From Hymenobacter guriensis (GTDB lineage Bacteria; Bacteroidota; Bacteroidia; Cytophagales; Hymenobacteraceae): a DNA stretch of 64,000 nucleotides. Location: assembly GCF_015773195.1 (NCBI RefSeq), contig NZ_JADWYK010000004.1, forward strand, positions 248,001 to 312,000, given 5' to 3'. Under the pieces are notes generated by a model. It did not search any database and was not told the origin of the DNA. It saw nothing but the letters and a program-made list of their open reading frames with translations. The translations under genes and the position numbers were made by a program. The first letter of the stretch is position 1, and the number at the start of each line of letters is the position of its first letter. Below, piece after piece: positions 1-8,594 of this stretch.

Positions 1-30
1 GCCGCCCTGTTTACAAGCCCGATAGCCAAG

Positions 31-68
31 TAAAAAGAGAGCGGGCCCCGGGTAGGTGGTCCGCTCTC
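31..68 (-). terminator. Rho-independent terminator of the sigma/anti-sigma pair
   Basis: An 11-bp stem (37-47 with 58-68, one G-T pair) is followed on the minus strand by a run of five T. It lies 23 bp past the stop codon of the anti-sigma factor gene. Confidence 0.75.
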
Positions 69-90
69 CTTTCTTAACTGCTTGGCAAGC

Positions 91-966
91 CTAGATGTTG
101 CCTATCACCGTCAGGGTACTCAGGGTGGGTGTGGGGCTGCCGCCTTCATTTTCCACCGTCAGGGCAAAGGCCTGGGCACTGGCAATGTCCTTCATCTGCT
201 GCAGGGTGTCGCCGGCGGTGGCGGCGGCCGTCAGTACCCCGGCATCCACCGGCTGGCCTTTGTCCATAGCCCAGAGCTGGTACTGCTTGCCTTTGGGCAA
301 GGCGGGCAGGTGGCGCACATCAACGTACACGGCGCGGGTAGCGGCATTGTAGTACACGCGGGCCAGGGCGTCGGGGGCTTTGGGTGTGCCTTTCAGGTCC
401 ACGGCCCGGAACTGCTCACTGCGCAGGATTTCCAGCTGGCGCGTGCGCTCATCCCGCTCCTTCAGGGCAGCCTGCTCGGTGGCGGCGTAGCGCGTCTGTT
501 CGGTATGGGCTACCTGCAGGTTGGTTTCGGTTTCCTTCAGCCGGTTGTAGAGCAGATAGTTGCCGAGGGCGCTGAGCGTGAGTAGCGCCACGGCCGCCGC
601 TACCAGCCAGCCAAACTTCCGGCCCGACGATGGGGCCGAATCGATAGAGCGCACCACGGCTTCCGGCGCGACGGACGGTGCAGGCTCCGAGGCCACCATG
701 CGCGGAGCGGCGGGCTGCGTGTTGCCTTCCGAGGCGCGCACGGCCTGCTGCCACCCGGCCAGCACCCGCTCGCGCATACCGGCGGGCGGGGTAGCGGCGT
801 GGGCTGCGGCATAGGCGTCAAGATCCTGCTGAATGCGCGAAATTTCCGCCTGCACGGCCGGAAACTCGTTGGCCAGTTGTTCAACTTCCTGTTGTTCCCG
901 AACCGTAAGCGTACCGAGTACGTACTGCTCCAACATGCCGGATTCGATGTATTGCTGAATGTCCAC
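91..966 (-). CDS. RskA-like anti-sigma factor
   Basis: Probable membrane-anchored anti-sigma factor of 291 residues that would hold the ECF sigma factor encoded just upstream. The N-terminal 80 residues look like an anti-sigma zinc-finger-like/ASD region (YIESGMLEQYVLGTLT), a single membrane helix lies at about residues 117-137, a short coiled coil follows, and the C-terminal 110 residues resemble the RskA extracytoplasmic domain (YQLWAMDKGQPVDAG). The start is GTG at 966, four bases after the sigma factor stop, so the two are co-transcribed and probably translationally coupled. Assignment rests on domain pattern and context; the signal sensed cannot be read from the sequence. Confidence 0.85.
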   Translation of the reverse strand: MDIQQYIESGMLEQYVLGTLTVREQQEVEQLANEFPAVQAEISRIQQDLDAYAAAHAATPPAGMRERVLAGWQQAVRASEGNTQPAAPRMVASEPAPSVAPEAVVRSIDSAPSSGRKFGWLVAAAVALLTLSALGNYLLYNRLKETETNLQVAHTEQTRYAATEQAALKERDERTRQLEILRSEQFRAVDLKGTPKAPDALARVYYNAATRAVYVDVRHLPALPKGKQYQLWAMDKGQPVDAGVLTAAATAGDTLQQMKDIASAQAFALTVENEGGSPTPTLSTLTVIGNI

Positions 967-970
967 GGCC

Positions 971-1525
971 TTATCGAATCAGTTTTGCGAGTACTTTGAT
1001 GGCCGCCCGGGCCCGCGTCTTCACGGTGCCGAGCGGTAATTCGAGTTCTTCTGCCACTTCGCTTTGCGTATAGCCGCCGAAATACAGCAGGTCGATGATC
1101 TGCTTTTGCTCCGGATTAAGTTGACGCGTCACTTCCTCCAGCCCGATATGCTCGGGCTTGAATGATGACGGAGCGGCCTGCCATTGCGCCGCGCTGTCTT
1201 CCAGCGGTTGTGTGCGAGTACCTACGCGGTACTGGCGGGAGCGGATTTTATCGATGGCCAGATTCCGGCAAATATTGAGCACCCAGGTAAACAGGCGGCC
1301 TTTGCTGGTATCGTAGCTCAGAAAGGAGTGCCAGATTTTCACCAGGCTTTCCTGCAGCACGTCCTCGGCTACTTCCTCCTTCTTCACAATGCGGGCAATG
1401 ACCCCGTAGAGGGCCGTGCCGTACTTGTCGTAGAAGATAGTCATGGCCGCTTCGTCGCGGGCCCTCAGGCGCGCCACCAGCTGTTCTTCGGTTATGGCAT
1501 CTACCCCGGAAGTTTTTGATGTCAC
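971..1525 (-). CDS. ECF RNA polymerase sigma factor (sigma-70 family)
   Basis: A 184-residue extracytoplasmic-function sigma factor. Region 2 is at about residues 25-95 (core-binding and -10 recognition, with EDVLQESLVKIWHSF) and region 4 at about 125-180, with the helix-turn-helix GYTQSEVAEELELPLGTVKT. The length and the two-domain layout are normal for the family. The start is GTG at 1525; no in-frame ATG lies near the family N-terminus. It is the first gene of a two-gene operon with its anti-sigma factor and is divergent from the aldehyde dehydrogenase gene. Such pairs usually control their own transcription, which would place a target promoter between 1526 and 1742. Confidence 0.93.
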   Translation of the reverse strand: MTSKTSGVDAITEEQLVARLRARDEAAMTIFYDKYGTALYGVIARIVKKEEVAEDVLQESLVKIWHSFLSYDTSKGRLFTWVLNICRNLAIDKIRSRQYRVGTRTQPLEDSAAQWQAAPSSFKPEHIGLEEVTRQLNPEQKQIIDLLYFGGYTQSEVAEELELPLGTVKTRARAAIKVLAKLIR

Positions 1526-1742
1526 GAAGCTGAAAGTTGAAGTGACGAACCAGACGCCGAGTTTCGGTCGTCTGGCTCAAAAGTAGGATTTCCTGCTGGT
1601 TTACCAGCTATTTTCCACCGGCAACAAAACCGCGGCTGCAAGTCCGGCGTTGTGGATACGCAGTCTTAACCAGCCAGGCGCCCTTTTGTCACTGACAGGC
1701 ACCGCGGTAAGGCTGTGCAACCTAAACAGTTTCCGCGCCCCA

Positions 1743-3140
1743 ATGGCTATCGAATCCTACAACCCTTACACCGGCCGGGTGTTGCGCCGCTTTCGCGCCT
1801 TCAGCTGGTCGAAAACCGAGCGTATCCTGGGGCAGGCCCACCGCGCCGCGGCCGAATGGCGCACTACCTCCTTTGCCCACCGCGCCCGCCTGATGCAACG
1901 GGCCGCCGCGCTGCTGCGCGAACGGCAGAACGAGCTGGCCCGCCTCATGGCCCTGGAAATGGGCAAACCCGTGGCCGATGGGCGCGCCGAGGTGCAGAAG
2001 TGCGCCCTCACCTGCGAGTACTACGCCCAACACGCCGAGGCCTTCTTGGCCGACGAGGAAATCAAATCCGAAGCGCGCCGCAGCTTTATTGCGCACGAGC
2101 CCCTGGGCGTGGTGCTGGCCATTATGCCCTGGAATTTTCCCTTCTGGCAAGTGGTACGCTTTGCCGCCCCCGCCCTCATGGCCGGCAACGTGGGTTTGCT
2201 CAAGCACGCTTCCAATGTGCCGCAGTGCGCGCTGGCGCTGGAAAAGATTTTCCACGACGCCGGTTTTCCACCCGCTACGTTCCGCACGCTGCTCATCGGC
2301 TCCGACCTGGTGGGCCGGCTGATTGAGGACGACCGGGTGCGCGCCGTGACGCTTACCGGCTCGGAGCCAGCCGGCGCCGAAGTGGCTGCCACCGCCGGCC
2401 GCCAGATAAAAAAAACCGTGCTGGAGCTGGGCGGCTCCGACGCCTTTATCGTGCTGGCGGATGCCGACCTGGAACTGGCCGCCAAAACCGCCGCCCAGGC
2501 CCGCATGATCAACGCCGGGCAAAGCTGCATCGCGGCCAAGCGCTTTATCGTGGAGAAGCCGGTGGTGAAGGAGTTTATTTCGAAGATGAAGACCCACCTG
2601 CTGGCCTTGCGCACCGGCGACCCGCTCCTGGAATCCACCCAGTACGGCCCCCTGGCTCGCCCCGATCTGGCTGATGAGCTTACCCAGCAGGTAGAAGACT
2701 CCGTGCGGCAGGGCGCCAAAGTGGAGCTGTACGGGGGCCAGAGCCAGCCCGGCACGGCCCTGTTCCGCCCCATCATTCTATCCAATATCAAGCCCGGCCA
2801 GCGCGCTTACGCCGAGGAGCTGTTCGGCCCGGTGGCCCTCATCCTGGAAGCCCGTGACGCCGACGACGCCATTCGCCTCGCCAACGACTCCCGCTTTGGC
2901 CTCGGCGCCTCCATCTGGACAAAGGACGCGCAACGCGGTCAGGAGCTGGCCCGCCGGGTTGAAGCGGGCGCGGTGTTCATAAACAGCATGGTGAAATCCT
3001 CGCCGGAAATGCCGTTTGGGGGCGTGAAGAAGTCGGGCTATGGCCGGGAGCTTTCTTACCTGGGCATCCGGGAGTTCGTCAACCAGAAGTCTATCTGGGT
3101 AAGCGGTGAGGCGTCGGGAAAGCAGAAAAAGGTGGAGTAG
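1743..3140 (+). CDS. NAD(P)-dependent aldehyde dehydrogenase (succinate-semialdehyde dehydrogenase-like)
   Basis: Oxidises an aldehyde to the acid in the cytoplasm; the closest familiar group is the GabD/SAD type. The protein has 465 residues. The general base Glu228 is in LELGGSDAF and the nucleophile Cys262 in NAGQSCIAAKRF, with the cofactor-binding Rossmann part before them. The ATG at 1743 is chosen because family proteins begin with a phrase like AIESYNPYTG; the reading frame runs open back to 1650, but that stretch is not family-like. The stop codon abuts a long heptanucleotide tandem repeat. It is transcribed divergently from the sigma factor gene. The exact substrate is not determinable here. 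Confidence 0.92.
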   Translation: MAIESYNPYTGRVLRRFRAFSWSKTERILGQAHRAAAEWRTTSFAHRARLMQRAAALLRERQNELARLMALEMGKPVADGRAEVQKCALTCEYYAQHAEAFLADEEIKSEARRSFIAHEPLGVVLAIMPWNFPFWQVVRFAAPALMAGNVGLLKHASNVPQCALALEKIFHDAGFPPATFRTLLIGSDLVGRLIEDDRVRAVTLTGSEPAGAEVAATAGRQIKKTVLELGGSDAFIVLADADLELAAKTAAQARMINAGQSCIAAKRFIVEKPVVKEFISKMKTHLLALRTGDPLLESTQYGPLARPDLADELTQQVEDSVRQGAKVELYGGQSQPGTALFRPIILSNIKPGQRAYAEELFGPVALILEARDADDAIRLANDSRFGLGASIWTKDAQRGQELARRVEAGAVFINSMVKSSPEMPFGGVKKSGYGRELSYLGIREFVNQKSIWVSGEASGKQKKVE

Positions 3141-3217
3141 AGCTTAGAGCTTAGAGCTTAGAGCTTAGAGCTTAGAGCTTAGAGCTTAGAGCTTAGAGCT
3201 TAGAGCTTAGAGCTTAG
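3140..3217. repeat. (GAGCTTA)11 heptanucleotide tandem repeat
   Basis: Eleven perfect copies of the 7-bp unit GAGCTTA run from the last base of the aldehyde dehydrogenase stop codon to 3216. Stop codons occur in every forward frame. It sits between the gene and its terminator. It is the longest and most regular of the period-7 arrays found at gene borders in this window. Confidence 0.97.
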
Positions 3218-3227
3218 AAGTGTATGC

Positions 3228-3267
3228 GAAAGGCCCCGCGACGGTTGTCGCGGGGCCTTTCTTTTTT
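3228..3267 (+). terminator. Strong Rho-independent terminator
   Basis: A perfect 15-bp stem (3228-3242 with 3247-3261), a GGTT loop and a T-rich tail. It ends transcription of the aldehyde dehydrogenase gene. Confidence 0.93.
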
Positions 3268-3317
3268 CTCTTTTTCCGAATACCTCAAGGCCTAATCACC
3301 AAGAACAAGCAACGCCC

Positions 3318-4085
3318 CTAACAGTACCCCAGCAGCTTGTAGGTGAGGTAGCCGCTGATTTCGTGGAGCAGCTGCGTCCATAGCTCCAGCGCATCCACCG
3401 ACGGGATAAGCCAGTAATCAAGCCCAATGCTGCGGTCTACGCTGCGAAAATCGGCGGGAAAAGGCGTGACGTTCAGGCCCACCTGCTGAAAGCAACCCAG
3501 CGCCCGGCGCTGATGAAAGGCTGAGGTGATAAGCGTAAGGCTCTTGATATCGGGGTAACGGGCGACCAGCTGCCTGGTGAACAGCGCGTTTTCGCGGGTA
3601 TTGTGGCTCTGGTTTTCCAGCAGAATAGCCGAGGTCGGCACCTTGGCTAGGCGCAGCAGTACCGCCAGCTCTTGCGCCTCCGAGCGGCTGGCAACCGGCC
3701 CACGTAAACGGCCAGAACCCCCAGTGATAATGATGCGCTTGATCTTGCCGGCCCGGTACAGCCAGATGGTATGCATCAAGCGGTCGGCACCGGTAGCCAG
3801 GTACACCCGGTCATTGGGCTCCCGCTGGTTGGTAATACCGGTGAGCAGCACCCCGGCATCGTGCGTGGGTAGCTGACTCAGGCGCACGGCGGGCAGCTCC
3901 CAGGCACGCATGGCCTCGTTGGCCAGCGCCAGGTTGGTACTCACCAGCACCAGTACCAGCAGCACGTAGCGCCAGCGGCGGCGCCACCCCGGGCGCCAGT
4001 CGAACACGGCAGCGGCGGCCAGCAGCACCAGCCACACGGCAGGCAGCAGCGCTACGGCTAGAAGTTTGGACAGCAGAAAAAACAC
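3318..4085 (-). CDS. YdcF/ElyC-like membrane protein (DUF218)
   Basis: A 255-residue inner-membrane protein of the YdcF/SanA/ElyC group. Two hydrophobic helices lie at about residues 5-25 and 34-54, followed by the DUF218 domain with the typical phrases LLTGITNQ, IIITGGSGR, SHNTRENA and LITSAFHQRRA. Family members act in envelope polysaccharide or peptidoglycan homeostasis; the reaction is unproven. I start at GTG 4085, giving VFFLLSKLL, because family members usually open with this phrase. The frame is open back to a TTG at 4124. It follows the thioredoxin-like gene and a possible 27-codon ORF on the same strand. Confidence 0.82.
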   Translation of the reverse strand: MFFLLSKLLAVALLPAVWLVLLAAAAVFDWRPGWRRRWRYVLLVLVLVSTNLALANEAMRAWELPAVRLSQLPTHDAGVLLTGITNQREPNDRVYLATGADRLMHTIWLYRAGKIKRIIITGGSGRLRGPVASRSEAQELAVLLRLAKVPTSAILLENQSHNTRENALFTRQLVARYPDIKSLTLITSAFHQRRALGCFQQVGLNVTPFPADFRSVDRSIGLDYWLIPSVDALELWTQLLHEISGYLTYKLLGYC

Positions 4086-4136
4086 GGCTGCGAAGCTAGA
4101 ACGAATTTCCTGGCTTCGAGACAATAAAGGACCTGA

Positions 4137-4220
4137 CTACTGAAAAAACAGGAATAGCAAAGCTACCGTCAGCAGAAAGAAAGTCAGCGCAATCAGGTCT
4201 TTGTGGAGGCGCGGCCGCAC
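4137..4220 (-). CDS. Possible 27-residue single-span membrane peptide
   Basis: A short ORF starts with GTG one base after the thioredoxin-like gene's stop. It encodes a basic N-terminus (about six residues) and one hydrophobic helix rich in Leu and Phe. Third codon positions are mostly G or C, as in the neighbours. Its TAG stop is in the same frame as the downstream YdcF-like gene. It may be a true small protein or the remains of an upstream extension of that gene. No homologue is recognised. Confidence 0.35.
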   Translation of the reverse strand: MRPRLHKDLIALTFFLLTVALLFLFFQ

Positions 4221-4221
4221 G

Positions 4222-4578
4222 CTATGCCGACAGGGGCTGGTAGTGGCGCAGCGTTTCCAGCATGGCGCGCATTTCTGCTTCCCGCGTCAGGGCGTCGCAG
4301 GTGAGCACCCGCCCCTGGCAGTAAGCTACAAAGAACGGGGCGGCCTGATCATCCATCATTTTCCTGGCCACGGGGTTTTCGTCGGAGTCCAGGCGCAGAA
4401 ACAGGATATCCTCGAACTCGGCATCATCGGCAAACTGGGCGAAGGGCGGAGCCAGCAGCTCGCAGATAGGGCAGTTGCCGGAGGTGAACTCAACAAATAC
4501 CTTGAGGTGGTCGTGCACGTAGCGGCGCAGGCCCGCATCATCGGTATCGATAATGCGTTGACGATGGGTAACTTTCAT
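4222..4578 (-). CDS. Thioredoxin-like protein with CPIC motif
   Basis: A 118-residue cytoplasmic thioredoxin-fold protein. The redox motif CPIC (in SGNCPICELLAPPF) replaces the classical CGPC, and there is the expected acidic strand (LFLRLDSDENP) and the pre-cis-proline region (QAAPFFVAYCQG). No signal peptide is present. The ATG at 4578 gives the family-like N-terminus; a longer frame to 4641 begins with a non-family stretch. It probably heads a short operon with the YdcF-like gene. The partner protein and redox role are not known. Confidence 0.8.
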   Translation of the reverse strand: MKVTHRQRIIDTDDAGLRRYVHDHLKVFVEFTSGNCPICELLAPPFAQFADDAEFEDILFLRLDSDENPVARKMMDDQAAPFFVAYCQGRVLTCDALTREAEMRAMLETLRHYQPLSA

Positions 4579-4703
4579 GCTATAGGCCGAGGGCAAAACA
4601 AATGGAACGGGTACGCCGGGGTGGCGCCGGCTAGCAGACACCGCCCGGGCGACGTAAATTCCCGGCCGTGCGGCTTTCTGCCAGCACGCAGCGGCAAAAC
4701 CGG

Positions 4704-6473
4704 CTAGGAACGGCGCAGCATCATTTGCCGGATGTACTTTACCGGGGCACTGCCGTAGCTCAGCAGCTGCTCATGGAAAGCTTTCAGGTCGAATTCCCTG
4801 TCCTGCTGCCGGCGCAGTTCCTCCCGCAAGGCCAGAATCTCGGTGGAGCCGGTGAAGTAGCTGCTCAGCTGTACCTGGCTGAGCGTGGCCCGGCGCCATT
4901 TGTTGCGGGCCTCGGCCTCTTCCTGGAATCCGTCGCGCAGCAGCATGGCCACGGCGGCTTTTTCGGTGAGGTTATTCACGTGTACTTCGTGGTCGAGGAT
5001 GGTGTTGAGCGTCACACGCATATTCCACTTATCCCAGGCCAGCCAAAGCTCATCAGTGTTGTTGCCGTAGCCGCTTTCCAGCATCATGCGCTCGGCATAC
5101 ACGGCCCAGCCTTCTATCATAGCCCCATTCCCGAAGATGGATTTCACCAGGGAAGGGCTGCGGTTGGCGTACACCAGCTGCGTGTAGTGGCCCGGAATAG
5201 CTTCGTGAATGTTGAGAATCTGGAGGGTATAGTCGTTGTACTCGCGCAGGTAGCTTTCGGCTTGGGCGGCGGGCTGCCCATCCAGGGGCTCCACGTTGTA
5301 GTAGGTGTTGGCCGCTTTGTCGTAGGGACCAGGAGCCGAGATGCTGGCGCCTGCCCCGCTGCCCCGCATATACAGCGGCGTTTCGCGCACCACCAGCGGC
5401 TTGCTGGGGTCCTGCGTCAGCAGTTGGTGGTCGTTCACCCATTTCACCAGCGCGGGCATCTGGTCGCGTACGGCCTGTACGAAGCCGGCCGGTGTGGCGT
5501 GCCGGGCTGAAAGCTTGCCAAGTATCTGTTTTACCAGCGCCAGCGAGTCGGAAGGAGCAGGCTGGCTCGGGAAGTACTTGGGCCAGAGGCGGGCGGCGCG
5601 CTGCTTCATGTCGTGCAGCAGCTCCTGGCGGTGCTGGCGGGCTTGCTGGTACACCTGCTCGGCCGACAAGCTGGCCTGAATATCCAGCGCGAACTTGCGG
5701 TCGAACAGCGCTTTGCCCAGGCGGAACGAGCGAAACTGGCCGGCCGGCAGCACATCCTGGCGCAGAAACCGCAGGTAGCTTTCAATCACCAGCTGGGTTG
5801 TGGCTATGCGGCCCGTGAGGTCCTGCTTTTCCCGGGCGCTTAGGCCCGACTTCGCCACCGAATCGGCCAGCGCCTTCCCGAATACGGCCAGGCCGCCTTC
5901 ATTTTGCAGAATGGCCAGCTCGGTGTGCTCCTTGGTTGGCCGCTCGATGTTGTCTTTGGCCGCCTCGTAAAAGTCGGCGGCGCGGTTAATTTTCTGGCTG
6001 ATGGACCGCAGGCGCCGGTCAAGGGGCTGGTAGCGGCCGTTCAGGATTTCGCCCACCGAGGCCCCCAGGTTGTAGCTGGCCGGGTTCCACTGCCAGTCGC
6101 GCAGGGTATCGGCGTAGAAGCGGGCCGAGGCCAGGTGATTTTCCAGCAGCTGGTAATCGGTCTGGTTGTTCACCGACAGCTCCTGTATCGAAAACTTGGC
6201 TAGCTCGCGCCCGCGCCGGGCCAGAGCCGCAGCTTCCACCTGCCGCCGCGCTACGGTCGGAATCAGTAGCACCGAGTCGTAGCGGTGGTAGCCCTGGGAG
6301 CTGGCCCACTCGGGGTTGTAGTACCACAGCGAGTCGATGAACTGCTGCTTGTACTGGTCGAAGCGCGCGTCGGGCGTCGTCTCGATGACGCTGGAAGTAG
6401 TGGAGTCAGTCGAGCAGGCGAGCAGCGTGGCCAGGGCAGCCCCAATAGCGGCCAGGAAGTAGGCGTGTTTCAT
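4704..6473 (-). CDS. DUF885 family lipoprotein, putative metallo-hydrolase
   Basis: A 589-residue secreted lipoprotein. The signal peptide ends in the lipobox LLAC (residues 15-18), so the protein should be anchored to a membrane facing the periplasm. The body is a DUF885 domain; the conserved HEAIPGH near residue 428 carries the histidines and glutamate expected of a gluzincin-type zinc site. The family is linked to peptidase or carboxypeptidase-like activity, not well characterised in Bacteroidota. The ATG at 6473 is chosen because it begins the signal peptide; the frame extends to 6539 without a plausible start. It is a single gene, divergent from the AraC-type regulator. Confidence 0.87.
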   Translation of the reverse strand: MKHAYFLAAIGAALATLLACSTDSTTSSVIETTPDARFDQYKQQFIDSLWYYNPEWASSQGYHRYDSVLLIPTVARRQVEAAALARRGRELAKFSIQELSVNNQTDYQLLENHLASARFYADTLRDWQWNPASYNLGASVGEILNGRYQPLDRRLRSISQKINRAADFYEAAKDNIERPTKEHTELAILQNEGGLAVFGKALADSVAKSGLSAREKQDLTGRIATTQLVIESYLRFLRQDVLPAGQFRSFRLGKALFDRKFALDIQASLSAEQVYQQARQHRQELLHDMKQRAARLWPKYFPSQPAPSDSLALVKQILGKLSARHATPAGFVQAVRDQMPALVKWVNDHQLLTQDPSKPLVVRETPLYMRGSGAGASISAPGPYDKAANTYYNVEPLDGQPAAQAESYLREYNDYTLQILNIHEAIPGHYTQLVYANRSPSLVKSIFGNGAMIEGWAVYAERMMLESGYGNNTDELWLAWDKWNMRVTLNTILDHEVHVNNLTEKAAVAMLLRDGFQEEAEARNKWRRATLSQVQLSSYFTGSTEILALREELRRQQDREFDLKAFHEQLLSYGSAPVKYIRQMMLRRS

Positions 6474-6662
6474 ACAGATAGCGGAAGTCCTGCAAGGTAG
6501 CGGAGGGAAGAGATAGTTGGTACGGCCTGATTCTACCACCAGACGCGCAGCTATACCAGGGCGGGAACTTTCCTTGCTTCGTTCCAGCGCCTGGGTGAGC
6601 CGGCCTGCGGAAAGCTGCTGTTTCAGCAGTTACTTTACCTGCCCGCTAACCAGCTTCCTATT

Positions 6663-8348
6663 GTGCTTGCTTACCCTCGGTTTGGTTTTTTCCTGGCCTT
6701 GCTTCTGCTCACCTGGTGGCCCATAGTTGCGGCACCACCCGGCCCGGCTGCGCTGACTGCCTCAGACAGCCCCCAGCTGCCGATTGCCTACCATTTCGTG
6801 CTGACCAGCCTGCCGGCCAATACCCCCACCGATGCGGCCCTGTACCTGGTAGGGTCGTTCAACAACTGGCAGCCGGCTGATGCCCGCTACCGGTTTCGCC
6901 GGCAGGCCAACGGTCTGTTTGCCCTCACCCTGCACACCCGGCTGCCCCGGCTCGAATACAAAGTTTCGCGGGGAAGCTGGGCATCCATTGAGGGCAGCGG
7001 GCACGGACAGGTGCGGGCCAACCGCGTGGTGACCCGCCAGCAAGCCCAGGCCGGCGACGTAGAAGTGCGCGTGCAAAGCTGGGAGGACCTCACGGCTACC
7101 TTTCAGTTTTACTCGCTCTACGACCTTCTCCTGCTGTTTTCGTGCTTTCAGGGCGGGTTGCTGCTGGTGGCCATTCCCAGCATTCAGCAAGCCAACCGGG
7201 CTGCCAACCGCTGGCTGTTGTGGCTGCTGGGGCTGGGCGCCGGCGCCACTCTGCTCACGGTGGTGAGCAGCGACCGGGCCGTAGCCAATGCCTACCCGCA
7301 GCTTACCCTGGTACCGGACTTTATCTGGTTTCTCTACGGCCCTTTGTTCTATTGCTATATCCGGCGGCTGCTGTTCAACGAAGCCCAGTCGCAGCGCAAA
7401 TGGCTGTACTTTGTGCCCTCGGCCCTGCAGCTGCTGGTGTACTTGCCCTATTTCCTGCTCGACAGTTACGAGTTTCAGCTCCGACTGGTAAGTCATGAGC
7501 CCATGCTACGCAACGTGCTGCTGCTGACGGGACTGGCGGCGCTGCTCACCAACCTGGGCTACTGGCTGGCCTGCCGCCGCGCCATCCGGGCTTATACCCG
7601 GCAGTACGAAGCCAGCGTGTCGTACGCCCAGAACCTGCGCTACCTTTCCACGGTGCTGGGCATTCAGGCCGTTTGCCTGGGGCTGTGGGGCTTTCTGTTT
7701 GGGGTGGTGGTGGCCAGCCGTTGGGTGGCTTTCGACGTGTACACCCTAGCGGCCCGCAACCTGAACCTGATCTGGCTGGTCTTTTCTACGCTGCCCTATT
7801 TCCTGGGCTACGTGGTCTTGCACCAGCCTCAAATCTTTCGACTCGTGCCTGCTCCGGCGGAGCCTAAGCTGGCACCGGAAGTGGCTCCTATATTAAGCCC
7901 GACTGCTGCGGTACAGCGTTCCGAAGTTTCCGCGACCAAGGTGCCAGCTATGGAGCTGCCCGCGGCCCCACGCCCGCCTCGCCCAGCCGGAGCAACGCTG
8001 GGCCTCGCCGCTGCCCAGGCGGCCGTGACCACCTACATGCGGCATCACAAGCCCTACCTCAACCCCAGCCTCACAATTCATGAGCTGGCCGGGGGCTTGC
8101 AGCTGCCGCCGCACGTGCTATCCAAGGTCATCAACGAGGGGTTCGGGCAAAACTTCTTCGACTTTGTCAATGCCTACCGGGTGGAGGAGTTTAAGCAGCT
8201 GATGACAACGCCGCGTGCCCAGCAATATACCCTTCTGGCCCTGGCCCTGGAAGTGGGCTTTAACTCTAAATCGGCCTTCAACCGCGCCTTTAAAAAGCAA
8301 ACCGACCAAACCCCGCGGGAGTACTTCAGCGGGGTTCGTGAGGAGTAA
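6663..8348 (+). CDS. Membrane-bound AraC-family regulator with glycogen-binding-like outer domain
   Basis: A 561-residue one-component regulator. Order: signal/anchor helix (1-22); an E-set domain at about 35-125 with the AMPK-beta/CBM48-like phrase YLVGSFNNWQP and a later NRVV; seven hydrophobic helices from about 150 to 390; a Pro/Ala-rich linker; and an AraC/XylS double helix-turn-helix at about 455-558 (LTIHELAGGL, ALEVGFNSKSAFNRAFKKQT). The start is GTG. The outer domain should face the periplasm and could bind a malto-oligosaccharide; the adjacent GH13 gene supports this, but it is inference. Seven-helix AraC proteins are common in Bacteroidota; this N-terminal domain is not the usual one for them. 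Confidence 0.85.
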   Translation: MLAYPRFGFFLALLLLTWWPIVAAPPGPAALTASDSPQLPIAYHFVLTSLPANTPTDAALYLVGSFNNWQPADARYRFRRQANGLFALTLHTRLPRLEYKVSRGSWASIEGSGHGQVRANRVVTRQQAQAGDVEVRVQSWEDLTATFQFYSLYDLLLLFSCFQGGLLLVAIPSIQQANRAANRWLLWLLGLGAGATLLTVVSSDRAVANAYPQLTLVPDFIWFLYGPLFYCYIRRLLFNEAQSQRKWLYFVPSALQLLVYLPYFLLDSYEFQLRLVSHEPMLRNVLLLTGLAALLTNLGYWLACRRAIRAYTRQYEASVSYAQNLRYLSTVLGIQAVCLGLWGFLFGVVVASRWVAFDVYTLAARNLNLIWLVFSTLPYFLGYVVLHQPQIFRLVPAPAEPKLAPEVAPILSPTAAVQRSEVSATKVPAMELPAAPRPPRPAGATLGLAAAQAAVTTYMRHHKPYLNPSLTIHELAGGLQLPPHVLSKVINEGFGQNFFDFVNAYRVEEFKQLMTTPRAQQYTLLALALEVGFNSKSAFNRAFKKQTDQTPREYFSGVREE

Positions 8349-8594
8349 AGTCAGGCACGGAAGTACCACTTTTGGAAAAGGAGCCGAATTATCCTCGATT
8401 TAGTACACTTTACATCAGCAAGTTGACCAAATAGCATCAAGCACATAGGGGCGGCTTAGCAAAGTGGGGCGCGCCTGGGAAAGCGAAGGACGATGTTTAC
8501 CAAACCAAATCGGTGCGGCCATGGTCGGCCGAGGCGGAACGTACGCTTTTTCCCACTTGGCGGCCGCTGGTGCCGCCTAGCTATTCCCCCTTCT

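Noticed and set aside
3140..3217. Repeat array considered as a CRISPR
   Set aside because: The unit is 7 bp with no spacers and no cas genes; it is a simple tandem repeat.
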